Origin: Marmoricola endophyticus | Lineage (GTDB): Bacteria; Actinomycetota; Actinomycetes; Propionibacteriales; Nocardioidaceae | Length of the DNA stretch: 64,000 bases | Direction: 5' to 3' | Assembly: GCF_014644415.1 (NCBI RefSeq) | Contig: NZ_BMKQ01000002.1 | Span: 186,001 to 250,000, forward strand | In this document: in pieces, positions 44,561 through 52,342 of the stretch | Numbering within the stretch: the first letter of the stretch is position 1 | Layout: each line of letters begins with the position of its first letter | Position numbers and translations under genes: made by a program | Notes under the pieces: generated by a model | The model's input: the letters and a program-made list of their open reading frames with translations, nothing else | Databases searched by the model: none | What the model was told of the DNA's origin: nothing

Positions 44561-45348
44561 GCACGGCGACCACGATCGACCCCACCACGCGCCGCGTCCC
44601 CGCACTGGGCGGGTTCAGCGCCGGCGTCCTCGGCATCGAGCTGAAGCGGATGCTGCGCAACCGGCGCACCATCTTCTTCGCGCTCGTCTTCCCGACGGCG
44701 CTGTTCTTCGTCTTCGGCTCCGGCGGCGGAGGCGAGGAGAAGGCCGGCCCGAACGCCAACGTCTCGGCGTACGTCCTCGTCTCGATGGCGTTGTACGGCG
44801 GCGCCCTGATCGCGGCCTCCGGTGGCGCGATGGTGGCCACCGAGCGAGCCCTGGGCTGGTCGCGCCAGCTGCGGTTGACCCCGCTGAGGCCGGTCGCGTA
44901 CATCGTCATCAAGGCGCTGGTCGCCCTGGTGATGGCCGCACTGGCGGTCGCGATCGTCAACGTCGTCGGGGCGCTGCAGGGCAAGGCGGAGATGCCGCTG
45001 AGCACCTGGATCGAGTGCGGTGTGCTGACGCTGATCTGCACGATGACGTTCGCGGCGCTGGGCGTCTTCATCGGCTACCTCGTCCCCGGGGAGAACGTCA
45101 TGCAGATCCTCGGCCCGGGGCTCGCGCTGCTGGCCTTCCTCGGCGGCCTGTTCATCCCGCTCAGCGAGTACGCCGACGTGGTCCGCCAGATCGCGTACTG
45201 GACCCCGATGTACGGCGTCGCCGAGGTCGCCCGCGCTCCGCTCACCCACGAGCTGCCCTGGTACGCCGTCGTCAACGCCGTGGGCTGGCTGGCCGTCTTC
45301 ATCGGCGGTGCCGCCTGGCGGATGAGCAAGGACACGGCGAGGGTCTGA
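44557..45348 (+). CDS. ABC-2 type transporter permease
   Basis: 263 aa with six membrane segments, starting at about residue 40 after LGIELKRMLRNRRTIFF. The family pattern AFLGGLFIPLSEYADVVRQIAYWTPMYGVAEVAR precedes the last segment. Works with the ATPase encoded just upstream (4-bp overlap). An alternation of one ATPase and one permease implies a homodimer of each. About 28 bp separate it from the sensor kinase start. Confidence 0.88.
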   Translation: MSTATTIDPTTRRVPALGGFSAGVLGIELKRMLRNRRTIFFALVFPTALFFVFGSGGGGEEKAGPNANVSAYVLVSMALYGGALIAASGGAMVATERALGWSRQLRLTPLRPVAYIVIKALVALVMAALAVAIVNVVGALQGKAEMPLSTWIECGVLTLICTMTFAALGVFIGYLVPGENVMQILGPGLALLAFLGGLFIPLSEYADVVRQIAYWTPMYGVAEVARAPLTHELPWYAVVNAVGWLAVFIGGAAWRMSKDTARV

Positions 45349-45363
45349 GGGAGCGGCGAGCAC

Positions 45364-45369
45364 TACCGT
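45364..45369 (+). promoter_or_regulatory. -10 hexamer for the sensor kinase gene
   Basis: TACCGT, 7 nt before GTG 45377. It overlaps the alternative GTG at 45368, which makes 45377 the better start and suggests a separate kinase/regulator transcript. Confidence 0.45.
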
Positions 45370-45376
45370 GGCCTTC

Positions 45377-46504
45377 GTGGACCTGAGACCGTCGCGCGGC
45401 TGGGGGCCGGACACCGCCCCCGGCCGCGTCGGCCTGTTCTGGATCTCGATCTGGACGCTGTTCCTGCTGCAGCCGCTGGCCACGGGGTGGCAAGAGCGCG
45501 ACCGCTGGACCGGCTGGGTCGGCATGGTGCTGGTCGTCGCGTTCGCCGTGGTGTACGTCGGCACCTTCGGCTACCAGCGCCGCCGGATGCACGCCGGGAC
45601 GTTCGCGCTGCCGACGAGGCAGGGGCTGGCGGTCTTCGCGCTGCTCGTCGCGCTGGCGGTCGCGCAGTGCGCGCTCCTCGGCCAGTCCGGCACCGCGAGC
45701 GCTGTCTACCTGTGCGTGCTCAGCGTGATGATCCTCGACCACGCGCTGCGGTGGTGGCTGGTCGCGCTCACGCTCGCCGTGACGTACGCCGCCGGCATCC
45801 TCGTGCCCGGCTGGGAGCGCGACACCTCGCTGCTGCTCGCGATGCTGGCCGCGTCCGTCGCGGTGTACGGCGTCCAGCACATGATCGCCGGCAACGTCCG
45901 GCTGCGGCTGGCCGACGACCAGAACCAGCGCCTCGCCGTCGCCGACGAGCGCAACCGGTTCGCCCGCGACCTGCACGACATCCTCGGGCACTCCCTGACC
46001 GTCATCCGGGTCAAGGCCGAGCTGGCCGGGCGGCTGGTCGACGCCGACCCGCCGCGTGCGCGGGCGGAGCTGGAGGACCTGGAGCGACTCGCGCGCGAGG
46101 CGCTGGGCGACGTACGCCGTGCGGTGGAGGGCTACCGCGAGCTCACCCTGCCCGGCGAGCTCACCCGGGCGCGGGCGGCGCTGCGCGCGGCCGAGATCGA
46201 GGCGGACCTGCCGAACTCGACCGACGAGATCCCCGGCGACCTGCGCGAGCTGTTCGCCTGGACGGTGCGCGAGGGCGTCACCAACGTCGTACGACACTCC
46301 GGCGCGCGGCGCTGCGTGGTCCGGCTCAGCCCGACGAGCGCAGAGGTGCGCGACGACGGACGGGGGCTCGCCGGGGAGACCGCGGGCGACGGCAACGGGC
46401 TGCTCGGGCTGCGCGAGCGCGCCTCCGCGCTGGGCGCGACCGTCGTCTGCCGACCCGGTGAGCCGAAGGGCCACACGCTGCAGGTGCTGGTGGGGACGCC
46501 GTGA
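45377..46504 (+). CDS. DesK/NarX-type sensor histidine kinase
   Basis: 375 aa. Five or so membrane segments fill residues 15-175 and form the sensor without a large external loop, as in DesK. The HisKA_3 phosphoacceptor is in ERNRFARDLHDILGHSLTVIRVK, then an X-region helix (LERLAREALGDVRRAVEGYRELTL) and an HATPase domain with TNVVRHSGARR (N-box), VRDDGRGL (G1) and GNGLLGLRERASALG (G2). It should autophosphorylate in response to membrane state and pass phosphate to the regulator encoded 4 bp into its own end. GTG 45377 is chosen from the promoter hexamer; GTG 45368 would add three residues. Confidence 0.9.
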   Translation: MDLRPSRGWGPDTAPGRVGLFWISIWTLFLLQPLATGWQERDRWTGWVGMVLVVAFAVVYVGTFGYQRRRMHAGTFALPTRQGLAVFALLVALAVAQCALLGQSGTASAVYLCVLSVMILDHALRWWLVALTLAVTYAAGILVPGWERDTSLLLAMLAASVAVYGVQHMIAGNVRLRLADDQNQRLAVADERNRFARDLHDILGHSLTVIRVKAELAGRLVDADPPRARAELEDLERLAREALGDVRRAVEGYRELTLPGELTRARAALRAAEIEADLPNSTDEIPGDLRELFAWTVREGVTNVVRHSGARRCVVRLSPTSAEVRDDGRGLAGETAGDGNGLLGLRERASALGATVVCRPGEPKGHTLQVLVGTP

Positions 46505-47109
46505 GCATCCGGCTGCTGCTGGCCGACGACCAGGCGCTGGTCCGCGGTGCGCTCGCGGCACTGCTCGACCTGGAGCGCGACCTCGAGGTCGTGGCCGAGG
46601 TGGCGTCGGGCGACGCCGTCGTGCCCGCCGTGCTCGAGCACCGGCCCGACGTCGCGCTGCTCGACGTCGAGATGCCCGGCCTGGACGGCATCGCCGCGAC
46701 CGCGCAGGTGCGGGCGGCCGCCGCCGACGTACGCGTCCTGATCGTCACCACCTTCGGACGGCCCGGCTACCTGCGCCGGGCGCTGCAGGCCGGTGCCTCG
46801 GGGTTCGTCGTCAAGGACACCCCGGCCTCACAGCTGGCCGACGCCGTACGCCGTGTCCACGCCGGCCTGCGGGTCGTCGACCCCGGTCTCGCGACCGACA
46901 GCCTCGTCGCCGGCGAGAGCCCGCTGACCGTGCGTGAGACGGAGGTGCTGCAGGCCGCGCGCGACGGGTCGTCCGCGGCGGCGATCGCGGCCCGGCTCTT
47001 CCTCTCCGAGGGCACCGTCCGCAACCACCTGTCCGCGGCGATCGGGAAGACCGGGGCGACCAACCGGGCGGAGGCGGTGCTGACCGCGGACGGCAACGGC
47101 TGGCTGTGA
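46501..47109 (+). CDS. NarL/DesR-type response regulator
   Basis: 202 aa. Receiver domain with LLLADDQALVRGALAALL, the phosphoacceptor Asp in DVALLDVEMPGLDGIAA, the switch Thr in VLIVTTFGRPGY and the Lys in GFVVKDTPASQL. A LuxR-type helix-turn-helix ends the protein (PLTVRETEVLQAARDGSSAAAIAARLFLSEGTVRNHLSAA). GTG overlaps the kinase stop by 4 bp; its stop overlaps the next gene by 4 bp. It probably controls the ABC operon; see the inverted repeat at 43515. Confidence 0.93.
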   Translation: MSIRLLLADDQALVRGALAALLDLERDLEVVAEVASGDAVVPAVLEHRPDVALLDVEMPGLDGIAATAQVRAAAADVRVLIVTTFGRPGYLRRALQAGASGFVVKDTPASQLADAVRRVHAGLRVVDPGLATDSLVAGESPLTVRETEVLQAARDGSSAAAIAARLFLSEGTVRNHLSAAIGKTGATNRAEAVLTADGNGWL

Positions 47110-47618
47110 GCCTGCCGGCCACGTGGGGCGTGAGCGCCGAGGAGGCCGGCTCGCGCCTGCCCGGCGACGAGCTCGCCGGGGAGGGCTGGGCGCGGCTGCT
47201 GCGCGGCGTCGACTGCGCTGCGCCGCCCGAGCGGCTGTGGACGTGGCTGGGCCAGCTGCGGGTCGCGCCGTACTCCTACGACCTGCTCGACAATCTCGGC
47301 CGCCGCAGCCCACGCACCCTGACACCGGGCCTGGGCCCGCTGGCGGTGGGCCAGCGGATCCACCCCGTCTTCGAGGTGGCGGGCCTGGTGCCCGGCCGCG
47401 ACCTCACGATCCGAGGACGCCCGGGCGGCGTGATGGCGGACGTCGTGCTGGGGTACGCCGTGCGGCCCGCCCCGGCCGGCAGCCGGCTGCTCGGTGTCGT
47501 GCGCCACCCGCGCCACCCCCGACCGGTCGACGCACTCCTCGCCTGGGGCGACCTGGTGATGATGCGCAAGCAGCTCACCACCCTGGCCACCCTGGCGATG
47601 TCCGCCGCAGGGGAGTGA
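47106..47618 (+). CDS. SRPBCC-like hypothetical protein
   Basis: 170 aa, soluble. DCAAPPERLWTWLGQLRVAPYSYDLLDN near residue 35 and the alternating strands that follow (RIHPVFEVAGLVPGRDLTIR, VVLGYAVRPAPAGSRLLGVV) resemble START/SRPBCC ligand-binding folds, as does the amphipathic C-terminal helix (RPVDALLAWGDLVMMRKQLTTLATLA). The match is by pattern only. The 4-bp overlap with the regulator gene places it in the two-component operon, perhaps as a lipid- or small-molecule-binding effector. Confidence 0.65.
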   Translation: MSLPATWGVSAEEAGSRLPGDELAGEGWARLLRGVDCAAPPERLWTWLGQLRVAPYSYDLLDNLGRRSPRTLTPGLGPLAVGQRIHPVFEVAGLVPGRDLTIRGRPGGVMADVVLGYAVRPAPAGSRLLGVVRHPRHPRPVDALLAWGDLVMMRKQLTTLATLAMSAAGE

Positions 47619-47631
47619 CAGGCTGGCCCAC

Positions 47632-48237
47632 GTGCTGGACCCCCGCTTCGTGCTGCTCGGTGCTGCGCTGACGCTGATCGGCAGCTCCCGCTACGCGCTG
47701 GCGACGGTGCGCGGGCGGACCAGGCCGAACCGGGTGACCTGGTTCCTGTGGGCGCTGGCTCCGCTGATCGGCTTCGTCGCGCAGCTCGACGACGGCGTCG
47801 GCTGGCCGTCGGTGCTGACCCTCTCGATCGGGGTCGGGCCCGCGATCATCTTCGTCTCCAGCCTGGTCAGCACCCGCTCGTACTGGCGGATCACCCGTTT
47901 CGACCTCGTCTGCGGGGCGGCGTCCCTGGTCGCGCTCGTGGTGTGGCTGACGGTCCCCGACCCCGAGTACGCCGTGGTCGCCGCGGTGCTCGCGGACCTG
48001 CTCGCCGGGATACCGACGATCCGGAAGGCGTGGTCGTACCCCGAGACCGAGATCGCCACCACCTTCGCGCTCGGTCTCGCCAACGGCGTGATCACGTTGC
48101 TGACCCTGGACCGGTGGGACCTGGCGAGCTGGGCTTTCCCGGCGTACCTCGTGGCCCTGATGACGACGATGCTGGTCTGCATCGTCGGCCGTCCCGGCCC
48201 GCGGCTGGCGGGAGCCCGGACGGTGGTGCTGCCATGA
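47632..48237 (+). CDS. Multi-pass membrane protein of unknown function
   Basis: 201 aa with about six or seven hydrophobic segments. The segments after YALATVRGRTRPNRVTWFLWALAPLIGF and before PTIRKAWSYPETEIATTF are reminiscent of SemiSWEET/PQ-loop-like proteins (N-x-V-T-W-F-L-W pattern, P-T-x-x-K), but a confident family call is not possible. GTG 47632 lies 13 bp after the SRPBCC-like gene and its stop overlaps dgt by 4 bp, so it may bridge the two transcription units. Confidence 0.7.
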   Translation: MLDPRFVLLGAALTLIGSSRYALATVRGRTRPNRVTWFLWALAPLIGFVAQLDDGVGWPSVLTLSIGVGPAIIFVSSLVSTRSYWRITRFDLVCGAASLVALVVWLTVPDPEYAVVAAVLADLLAGIPTIRKAWSYPETEIATTFALGLANGVITLLTLDRWDLASWAFPAYLVALMTTMLVCIVGRPGPRLAGARTVVLP

Positions 48238-49523
48238 CCCTCGAGGACCGGTACGACGAGCACGCGCGCGCCCGCCTGGTGGCCGAGCCGACCAAGCGCG
48301 TCGACGCGCCCGTACGCACCGCCTTCGAGCGCGACCGTGCCCGCGTCGTGCACTCGGCGTCGCTGCGCCGGCTCGCGGCGAAGACCCAGGTGGTCGGGCC
48401 GTCGAGCGACGACTTCGTACGCAACCGGCTCACCCACAGCCTCGAGGTCGCGCAGATCGCCCGCGACCTGGCCCACCCGCTGGGCTGCCACCCCGACGTC
48501 GCCGAGACCGCGGCGCTCGCGCACGACCTCGGGCACCCGCCGTTCGGCCACAACGGCGAGCGGGTGCTGGACCGGCTCGGCGAGGTGGCGGGCGGCTTCG
48601 AGGGCAACGCGCAGACGCTGCGGATCCTCACCCGGCTCGAGGCGAAGTCGGTCGACGCCGACGGCGCCTCGGTGGGCCTGAACCTGACCCGCGCGACCCT
48701 CGACGCGTGCACGAAGTACCCCTGGGAGCGGCCGGAGGGTGCTGGGCCCGGGGCGAAGTTCGGCGTCTACCCCGACGACCGGCCGGTCTTCGTGTGGCTG
48801 CGCGAGGGGATCGAGGGCATCGAGGGCTTCGAGAACCTCGATCCCACCCGACGCTGCGTCGAGGCGCAGGTGATGGACGTGGCCGACGACGTCGCGTACT
48901 CCGTGCACGACCTGGAGGACGGGGTCGTCGCAGGGCGCATCGACCTCGGTCGGCTGGCCGACCCGGTCGAGCGGGCGGCGGTGTGGGGGACCGTGCGTGC
49001 GTGGTACCTCCCCACCACGGGCGACGACGAGCTGGAGGCGTCGTACGAGAGGCTGGGCGCGGTGGCCGCGTGGACGGCCGCGAGTCGCGAGCCGTACGAC
49101 GGCAGCCGCGCGGCGCTCGCCCGTCTGAAGAACCTCACCTCCGACGCGATCGGGATCTTCTGCGGGGCGGTGCACCGGGCGACGACCGAGCGGCACGGTC
49201 CGCGGCCGCTGGTGCGTCACGACGCCGACCTGGTCGTGCCCGAGGACACCCTGGTGGACATCGCCGTGCTGAAGGGCGTCGCCGCGCACTACGTGATGCA
49301 GGCGGAGGACCGGGTGCGGGACATGGCCCGACAGGCCGAGCTGCTCGAGGAGCTCTACGACGGGCTGGTCGCCGGCGGTGGCCGGCTCCCGGACCGGCAG
49401 TTCGCCGACGACCTCGGCCTGGCTCGCGACGACGCGGCTCGTACCCGGGTGGTGCTGGACCAGATCGCCTCGCTGACCGACGCCTCCGCCGTGGGCCTGC
49501 ACGCCCGCCTCACCCGGCGCTGA
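48234..49523 (+). CDS. dgt: Deoxyguanosinetriphosphate triphosphohydrolase-like protein
   Basis: HD-domain phosphohydrolase, 429 aa, hydrolysing dNTPs to deoxynucleosides and triphosphate. The HD motif is intact: TFDVRNRLTHS-type (VRNRLTHSLEVAQIARDLA), AALAHDLGHPPFGHNGE and MDVADDVAYSVHDLEDG. In Mycobacterium tuberculosis and most actinobacteria it is immediately followed by dnaG; here four genes (4 kb) lie between. ATG 48234 overlaps the preceding stop. Its 3' end overlaps the convergent epimerase gene by 14 bp. Confidence 0.92.
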   Translation: MTLEDRYDEHARARLVAEPTKRVDAPVRTAFERDRARVVHSASLRRLAAKTQVVGPSSDDFVRNRLTHSLEVAQIARDLAHPLGCHPDVAETAALAHDLGHPPFGHNGERVLDRLGEVAGGFEGNAQTLRILTRLEAKSVDADGASVGLNLTRATLDACTKYPWERPEGAGPGAKFGVYPDDRPVFVWLREGIEGIEGFENLDPTRRCVEAQVMDVADDVAYSVHDLEDGVVAGRIDLGRLADPVERAAVWGTVRAWYLPTTGDDELEASYERLGAVAAWTAASREPYDGSRAALARLKNLTSDAIGIFCGAVHRATTERHGPRPLVRHDADLVVPEDTLVDIAVLKGVAAHYVMQAEDRVRDMARQAELLEELYDGLVAGGGRLPDRQFADDLGLARDDAARTRVVLDQIASLTDASAVGLHARLTRR

Positions 49524-50451
49524 CGGACTCCTCGCGCCACCAGGCGACGGCCTGCGCCCAGACCTCCTCGACCGGGGTGGGGCCGAAGCCGAGCCGGTCC
49601 TGGCTGGCCGCGGAGTCCATCACGAACGGCGCGTCGAACTGGTAGAGCATCTCGGCCAGCTCCCTCAGCTCACGGCTGACCAGACCGCCGCTGCGGACCA
49701 GCCAGGCCGGGACCACGCCCGGCTCGGGCACCTGGGTGCCGGCGGCCGCGGCGAAGCCGTGGACCATCTCGCGCTGGGTGCGCGGCGCGTCGGTCGGCGC
49801 GTGCAGCACGGTGTTCCAGAGGTCCTCGCGGCGTGCGGCCACGACCATGGCGCGGGCCAGGTCCGGGACGTGGGTCCAGGAGTGCGGCTGGTCCAGCGAG
49901 CCGAGCACCCGGACCTTCCGGCCCGTGAGCACAGCAGGGACGACGCGGTCGCCCATGTGGCTGGTCCGCACCCGGGGACCGACGAAGTCCGAGGCCACCA
50001 CGCTGACGGTCGGGGTGGGCGAGGCGGCGCGGGCCGCGAGCAGGTCGCGTCGTACGGCTCCCTTGCCGGTGCTGCGCGTGCGCGGGTCGTCCTCGGTCAT
50101 CGGCCGCGTCGTGTCGGTGTACGAGTAGAGCGACTCCGGGAACACCACCGCCGCGCCCTCACGGCCGGCCGCCTCCAGCACCGCTGCCTCGGCCCGCGGC
50201 AGCTCCGCGCGCCAGACCGACGCCGCGTACGCCGACCCGTGGACGCAGTGGAAGACCGCGCCCGCCCCGCGTACCGCGTCGGCGAGCGCGACCGGGTCCG
50301 AGACGTCGACGCGGAGCCGCTCCACGCCGTCCCGCTCGGGGCCGCTGCCCGAGCGCGTCAGCACCCGTACGCGGCGCCCCTCGTCCGCCAGCCGCTCGGC
50401 CACGGTCCACCCGACCGGTCCCGCGCCGGTCACCACCTGGATCTCGCCCAT
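49510..50451 (-). CDS. NAD(P)-dependent epimerase/dehydratase-like protein
   Basis: Extended/atypical SDR, 313 aa. The Rossmann motif is VVTGAGPVGWTVAERLADEG (GxGxxG variant), followed by VDVSDPVALADAVRGAGAVFHCV. The catalytic Tyr/Lys pair is not evident: the expected YxxxK region reads PESLYSYTDTTRPMTEDD, which suggests an atypical, perhaps non-epimerising member. Divergent from the TetR gene, whose candidate operator lies between them. ATG 50451 preferred; GTG 50457 is an alternative. Confidence 0.82.
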   Translation of the reverse strand: MGEIQVVTGAGPVGWTVAERLADEGRRVRVLTRSGSGPERDGVERLRVDVSDPVALADAVRGAGAVFHCVHGSAYAASVWRAELPRAEAAVLEAAGREGAAVVFPESLYSYTDTTRPMTEDDPRTRSTGKGAVRRDLLAARAASPTPTVSVVASDFVGPRVRTSHMGDRVVPAVLTGRKVRVLGSLDQPHSWTHVPDLARAMVVAARREDLWNTVLHAPTDAPRTQREMVHGFAAAAGTQVPEPGVVPAWLVRSGGLVSRELRELAEMLYQFDAPFVMDSAASQDRLGFGPTPVEEVWAQAVAWWREESVSAG

Positions 50452-50498
50452 CGTCACGCCTCTCGTCCGTGGGCCGCACGCTGCGACCCCTCAGGAAA

Positions 50499-50540
50499 GA
50501 GAGTGCACTGCTCTCGCTCTCATTGCAAGAGCACTGCTCA
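50499..50540. promoter_or_regulatory. Candidate TetR operator between epimerase and regulator genes
   Basis: Two related 11-mers, GTGCACTGCTC at 50503-50513 and the near-perfect palindrome GAGCACTGCTC at 50529-50539, centres 26 bp apart. This is the size and GC-flanked form of TetR-family operators and lies in the divergent intergenic region. Confidence 0.5.
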
Positions 50541-50601
50541 CAACAATGACTGATAGTCGCAGATGTTGACGATGGTCTCGGCCGCGCGCGACGATGGGCC
50601 G

Positions 50602-51300
50602 GTGCCGACCCCTCGTGAACGTGCCCGTGAGCAGACGCTGGCCGACATCACCCGTCTCGGTCGCGAGCAGCTCGTCCGCGTCGGCGCCGCCGACCTCTCG
50701 GTCCGGTCCCTGGCCCGCGACCTCGGTGTCGTCTCCTCGGCGGTCTACCGCTACGTCCGCAGCCGCGACGACCTGCTGACCCTCCTGGTCGTCGACGCGT
50801 ACGACGAGCTCGGCGAGGCGGCCGAGAAGGCGGCGACGCGGCCGCGCTCCGGCGACCACCGCGGGCGGTTCCGCGCGGTGTCGCGGGCGGTGCGGGCGTG
50901 GGCGGTCGCGGAGCCGGCGCGGTACGCCCTGCTGTTCGGCAGCCCCGTCCCGGGGTACGTCGCGCCGGCCGAGCAGACCACCGGCCCCGGGACCCGCGTG
51001 CCGCTGCTCTACGGACGCCTGTGCGTGGAGGCGTACGAGGCGGGCGCGCTCGCGGCTCCTGCCCTGGTCGCACCGCTGCCCCGGGCACTGCGCTCGGACC
51101 TCGACCGCGTCGCCGCCGAGCTCGGGAGCGCCCTGCCCACGACCCTGGTCGCCCGGATGATGTTGGCGTGGTCGTCGGTGTTCGGCGCGGTCGGCTTCGA
51201 GGTCTTCGGGCAGTACGGTCCCGACCTCGCGGCCCCCCGGCAGCTCTTCGACCACCACGTGGAGGCGATCATGGACCAGCTGGGACTGGTCGAGGAGTGA
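50602..51300 (+). CDS. TetR/AcrR-family transcriptional regulator
   Basis: 232 aa. The N-terminal helix-turn-helix is RERAREQTLADITRLGREQLVRVGAADLSVRSLARDLGVVSSAVYRYVRSRDDLLTLLVVDAYDEL, with the TetR signature A..LGV....vYrYv.srdDLL. A C-terminal ligand domain (TetR_C type) follows. It probably represses the divergent epimerase gene and itself, and perhaps the 2-hydroxyacid dehydrogenase gene 11 bp downstream. GTG 50602 gives a compact N-terminus; ATG 50563 is an in-frame alternative adding 13 residues. Confidence 0.87.
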   Translation: MPTPRERAREQTLADITRLGREQLVRVGAADLSVRSLARDLGVVSSAVYRYVRSRDDLLTLLVVDAYDELGEAAEKAATRPRSGDHRGRFRAVSRAVRAWAVAEPARYALLFGSPVPGYVAPAEQTTGPGTRVPLLYGRLCVEAYEAGALAAPALVAPLPRALRSDLDRVAAELGSALPTTLVARMMLAWSSVFGAVGFEVFGQYGPDLAAPRQLFDHHVEAIMDQLGLVEE

Positions 51301-51311
51301 GAGGTGGAGAC

Positions 51312-52259
51312 GTGAGCGAGGACAGGCTGGTGTGGGTGCCGTTCGGTGCCGAGCGCCTGGGGGAGACGACCTTCGACGGGCTGCGCGTGGAGACGCAGAA
51401 GCCCGGGATCGACTGGCGGGTCGACGAGGGCGGTGCCCCGCAGAGTGCCGCCGACGTCCGGTTCTGGGTCATGCCGTACGGCTTCTCCAACCAGGTGCAC
51501 GACCAGCAGATGATCGAGGCGATGCCGAACCTCGAGGTGGTCCAGACGCTGTCCGCGGGGGTCGAGCACGTCCGGCCGCACGTCCCCGCGCACGTCACCC
51601 TGTGCAACGCCCGCGGCGTCCACGACGCCTCCACGGCCGAGCTCGCGGTGGGCCTCGCGATCGCGTCGCTGCGCGGGATCCCCGACTACGTCCGCGAGGC
51701 CGAGCACCGGGTGTGGCGCCAGCGGATGCAGCCGGCGCTGGCCGACCGCCGGGTGATGATCCTCGGCTACGGCTCGATCGGCGAGGCCATCGAGCGCCGG
51801 CTGGTGCCCTTCGAGACCGAGGTCGTGCGGGTGGCGCGCACCGCCCGCGAGGGGGTGCACGGGTTCGAGGAGATCCCGGCGCTGCTCCCCGAGGTCGACG
51901 TGGTGATCCTCGTCGTGCCGGCCACCGAGCAGACCGTCGGGATGGTCGACGCCGCGTTCCTCGCCTCGATGAAGGACGGCGCCCTGCTGGTGAACGTCGC
52001 GCGCGGGTCGATCGTGGACAGCGACGCGCTGCTCGCCGAGCTGCGCCGCGAGCGGATCACCGCGGCGCTCGACGTCGTCGACACCGAGCCGATGCCCGAG
52101 GACCACCCGTTGTGGGGCGCTCCGGGGCTGCTGCTCAGCCCGCACGTCGGGGGTACGACCGACGCGATGTGGCCGCGCGCGTACCGCATGGTCGCTGCGC
52201 AGCTCACCCGGTACGCCGCCGGCGAGGAGCTGGCCAACGTGATGAACGGCCCCTACTGA
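51312..52259 (+). CDS. D-2-hydroxyacid dehydrogenase
   Basis: 315 aa NAD-dependent reductase of the formate/glycerate dehydrogenase family. Nucleotide site: MILGYGSIGEAIERRL; catalytic residues: Arg in NVARGSIVDSDALLAEL, Glu in DVVDTEPMPEDHPLW and His in LSPHVGGTTDAMWPRA. An early catalytic-domain segment FWVMPYGFSNQVHD is distinctive. Substrate unknown (glyoxylate or hydroxypyruvate likely). GTG 51312 follows GAGGTGGAGA, a good ribosome-binding site, 11 bp after the TetR stop. Its stop codon is the first codon of a family A repeat. Confidence 0.9.
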   Translation: MSEDRLVWVPFGAERLGETTFDGLRVETQKPGIDWRVDEGGAPQSAADVRFWVMPYGFSNQVHDQQMIEAMPNLEVVQTLSAGVEHVRPHVPAHVTLCNARGVHDASTAELAVGLAIASLRGIPDYVREAEHRVWRQRMQPALADRRVMILGYGSIGEAIERRLVPFETEVVRVARTAREGVHGFEEIPALLPEVDVVILVVPATEQTVGMVDAAFLASMKDGALLVNVARGSIVDSDALLAELRRERITAALDVVDTEPMPEDHPLWGAPGLLLSPHVGGTTDAMWPRAYRMVAAQLTRYAAGEELANVMNGPY

Positions 52260-52342
52260 CCGCGAGACGTCGCGTACACGCGACGTCTCGGAGTACCGGT
52301 CGGCGAGGCGTCGCGTACACGCGACGTCTCGCGGTCAGGTCA
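52257..52342. repeat. Family A palindromic repeat, two copies, between convergent genes
   Basis: Palindromes at 52263-52290 (perfect, 13-bp arms CGAGACGTCGCGT) and 52304-52331 (one mismatch), separated by 13 bp: the same 41-bp period as after ndk. The element runs from the 2-hydroxyacid dehydrogenase stop to the rocD stop, and its two ends are inverse copies of TGACCGCGAGACGTCGCGT. It could act as a bidirectional terminator. Confidence 0.85.
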
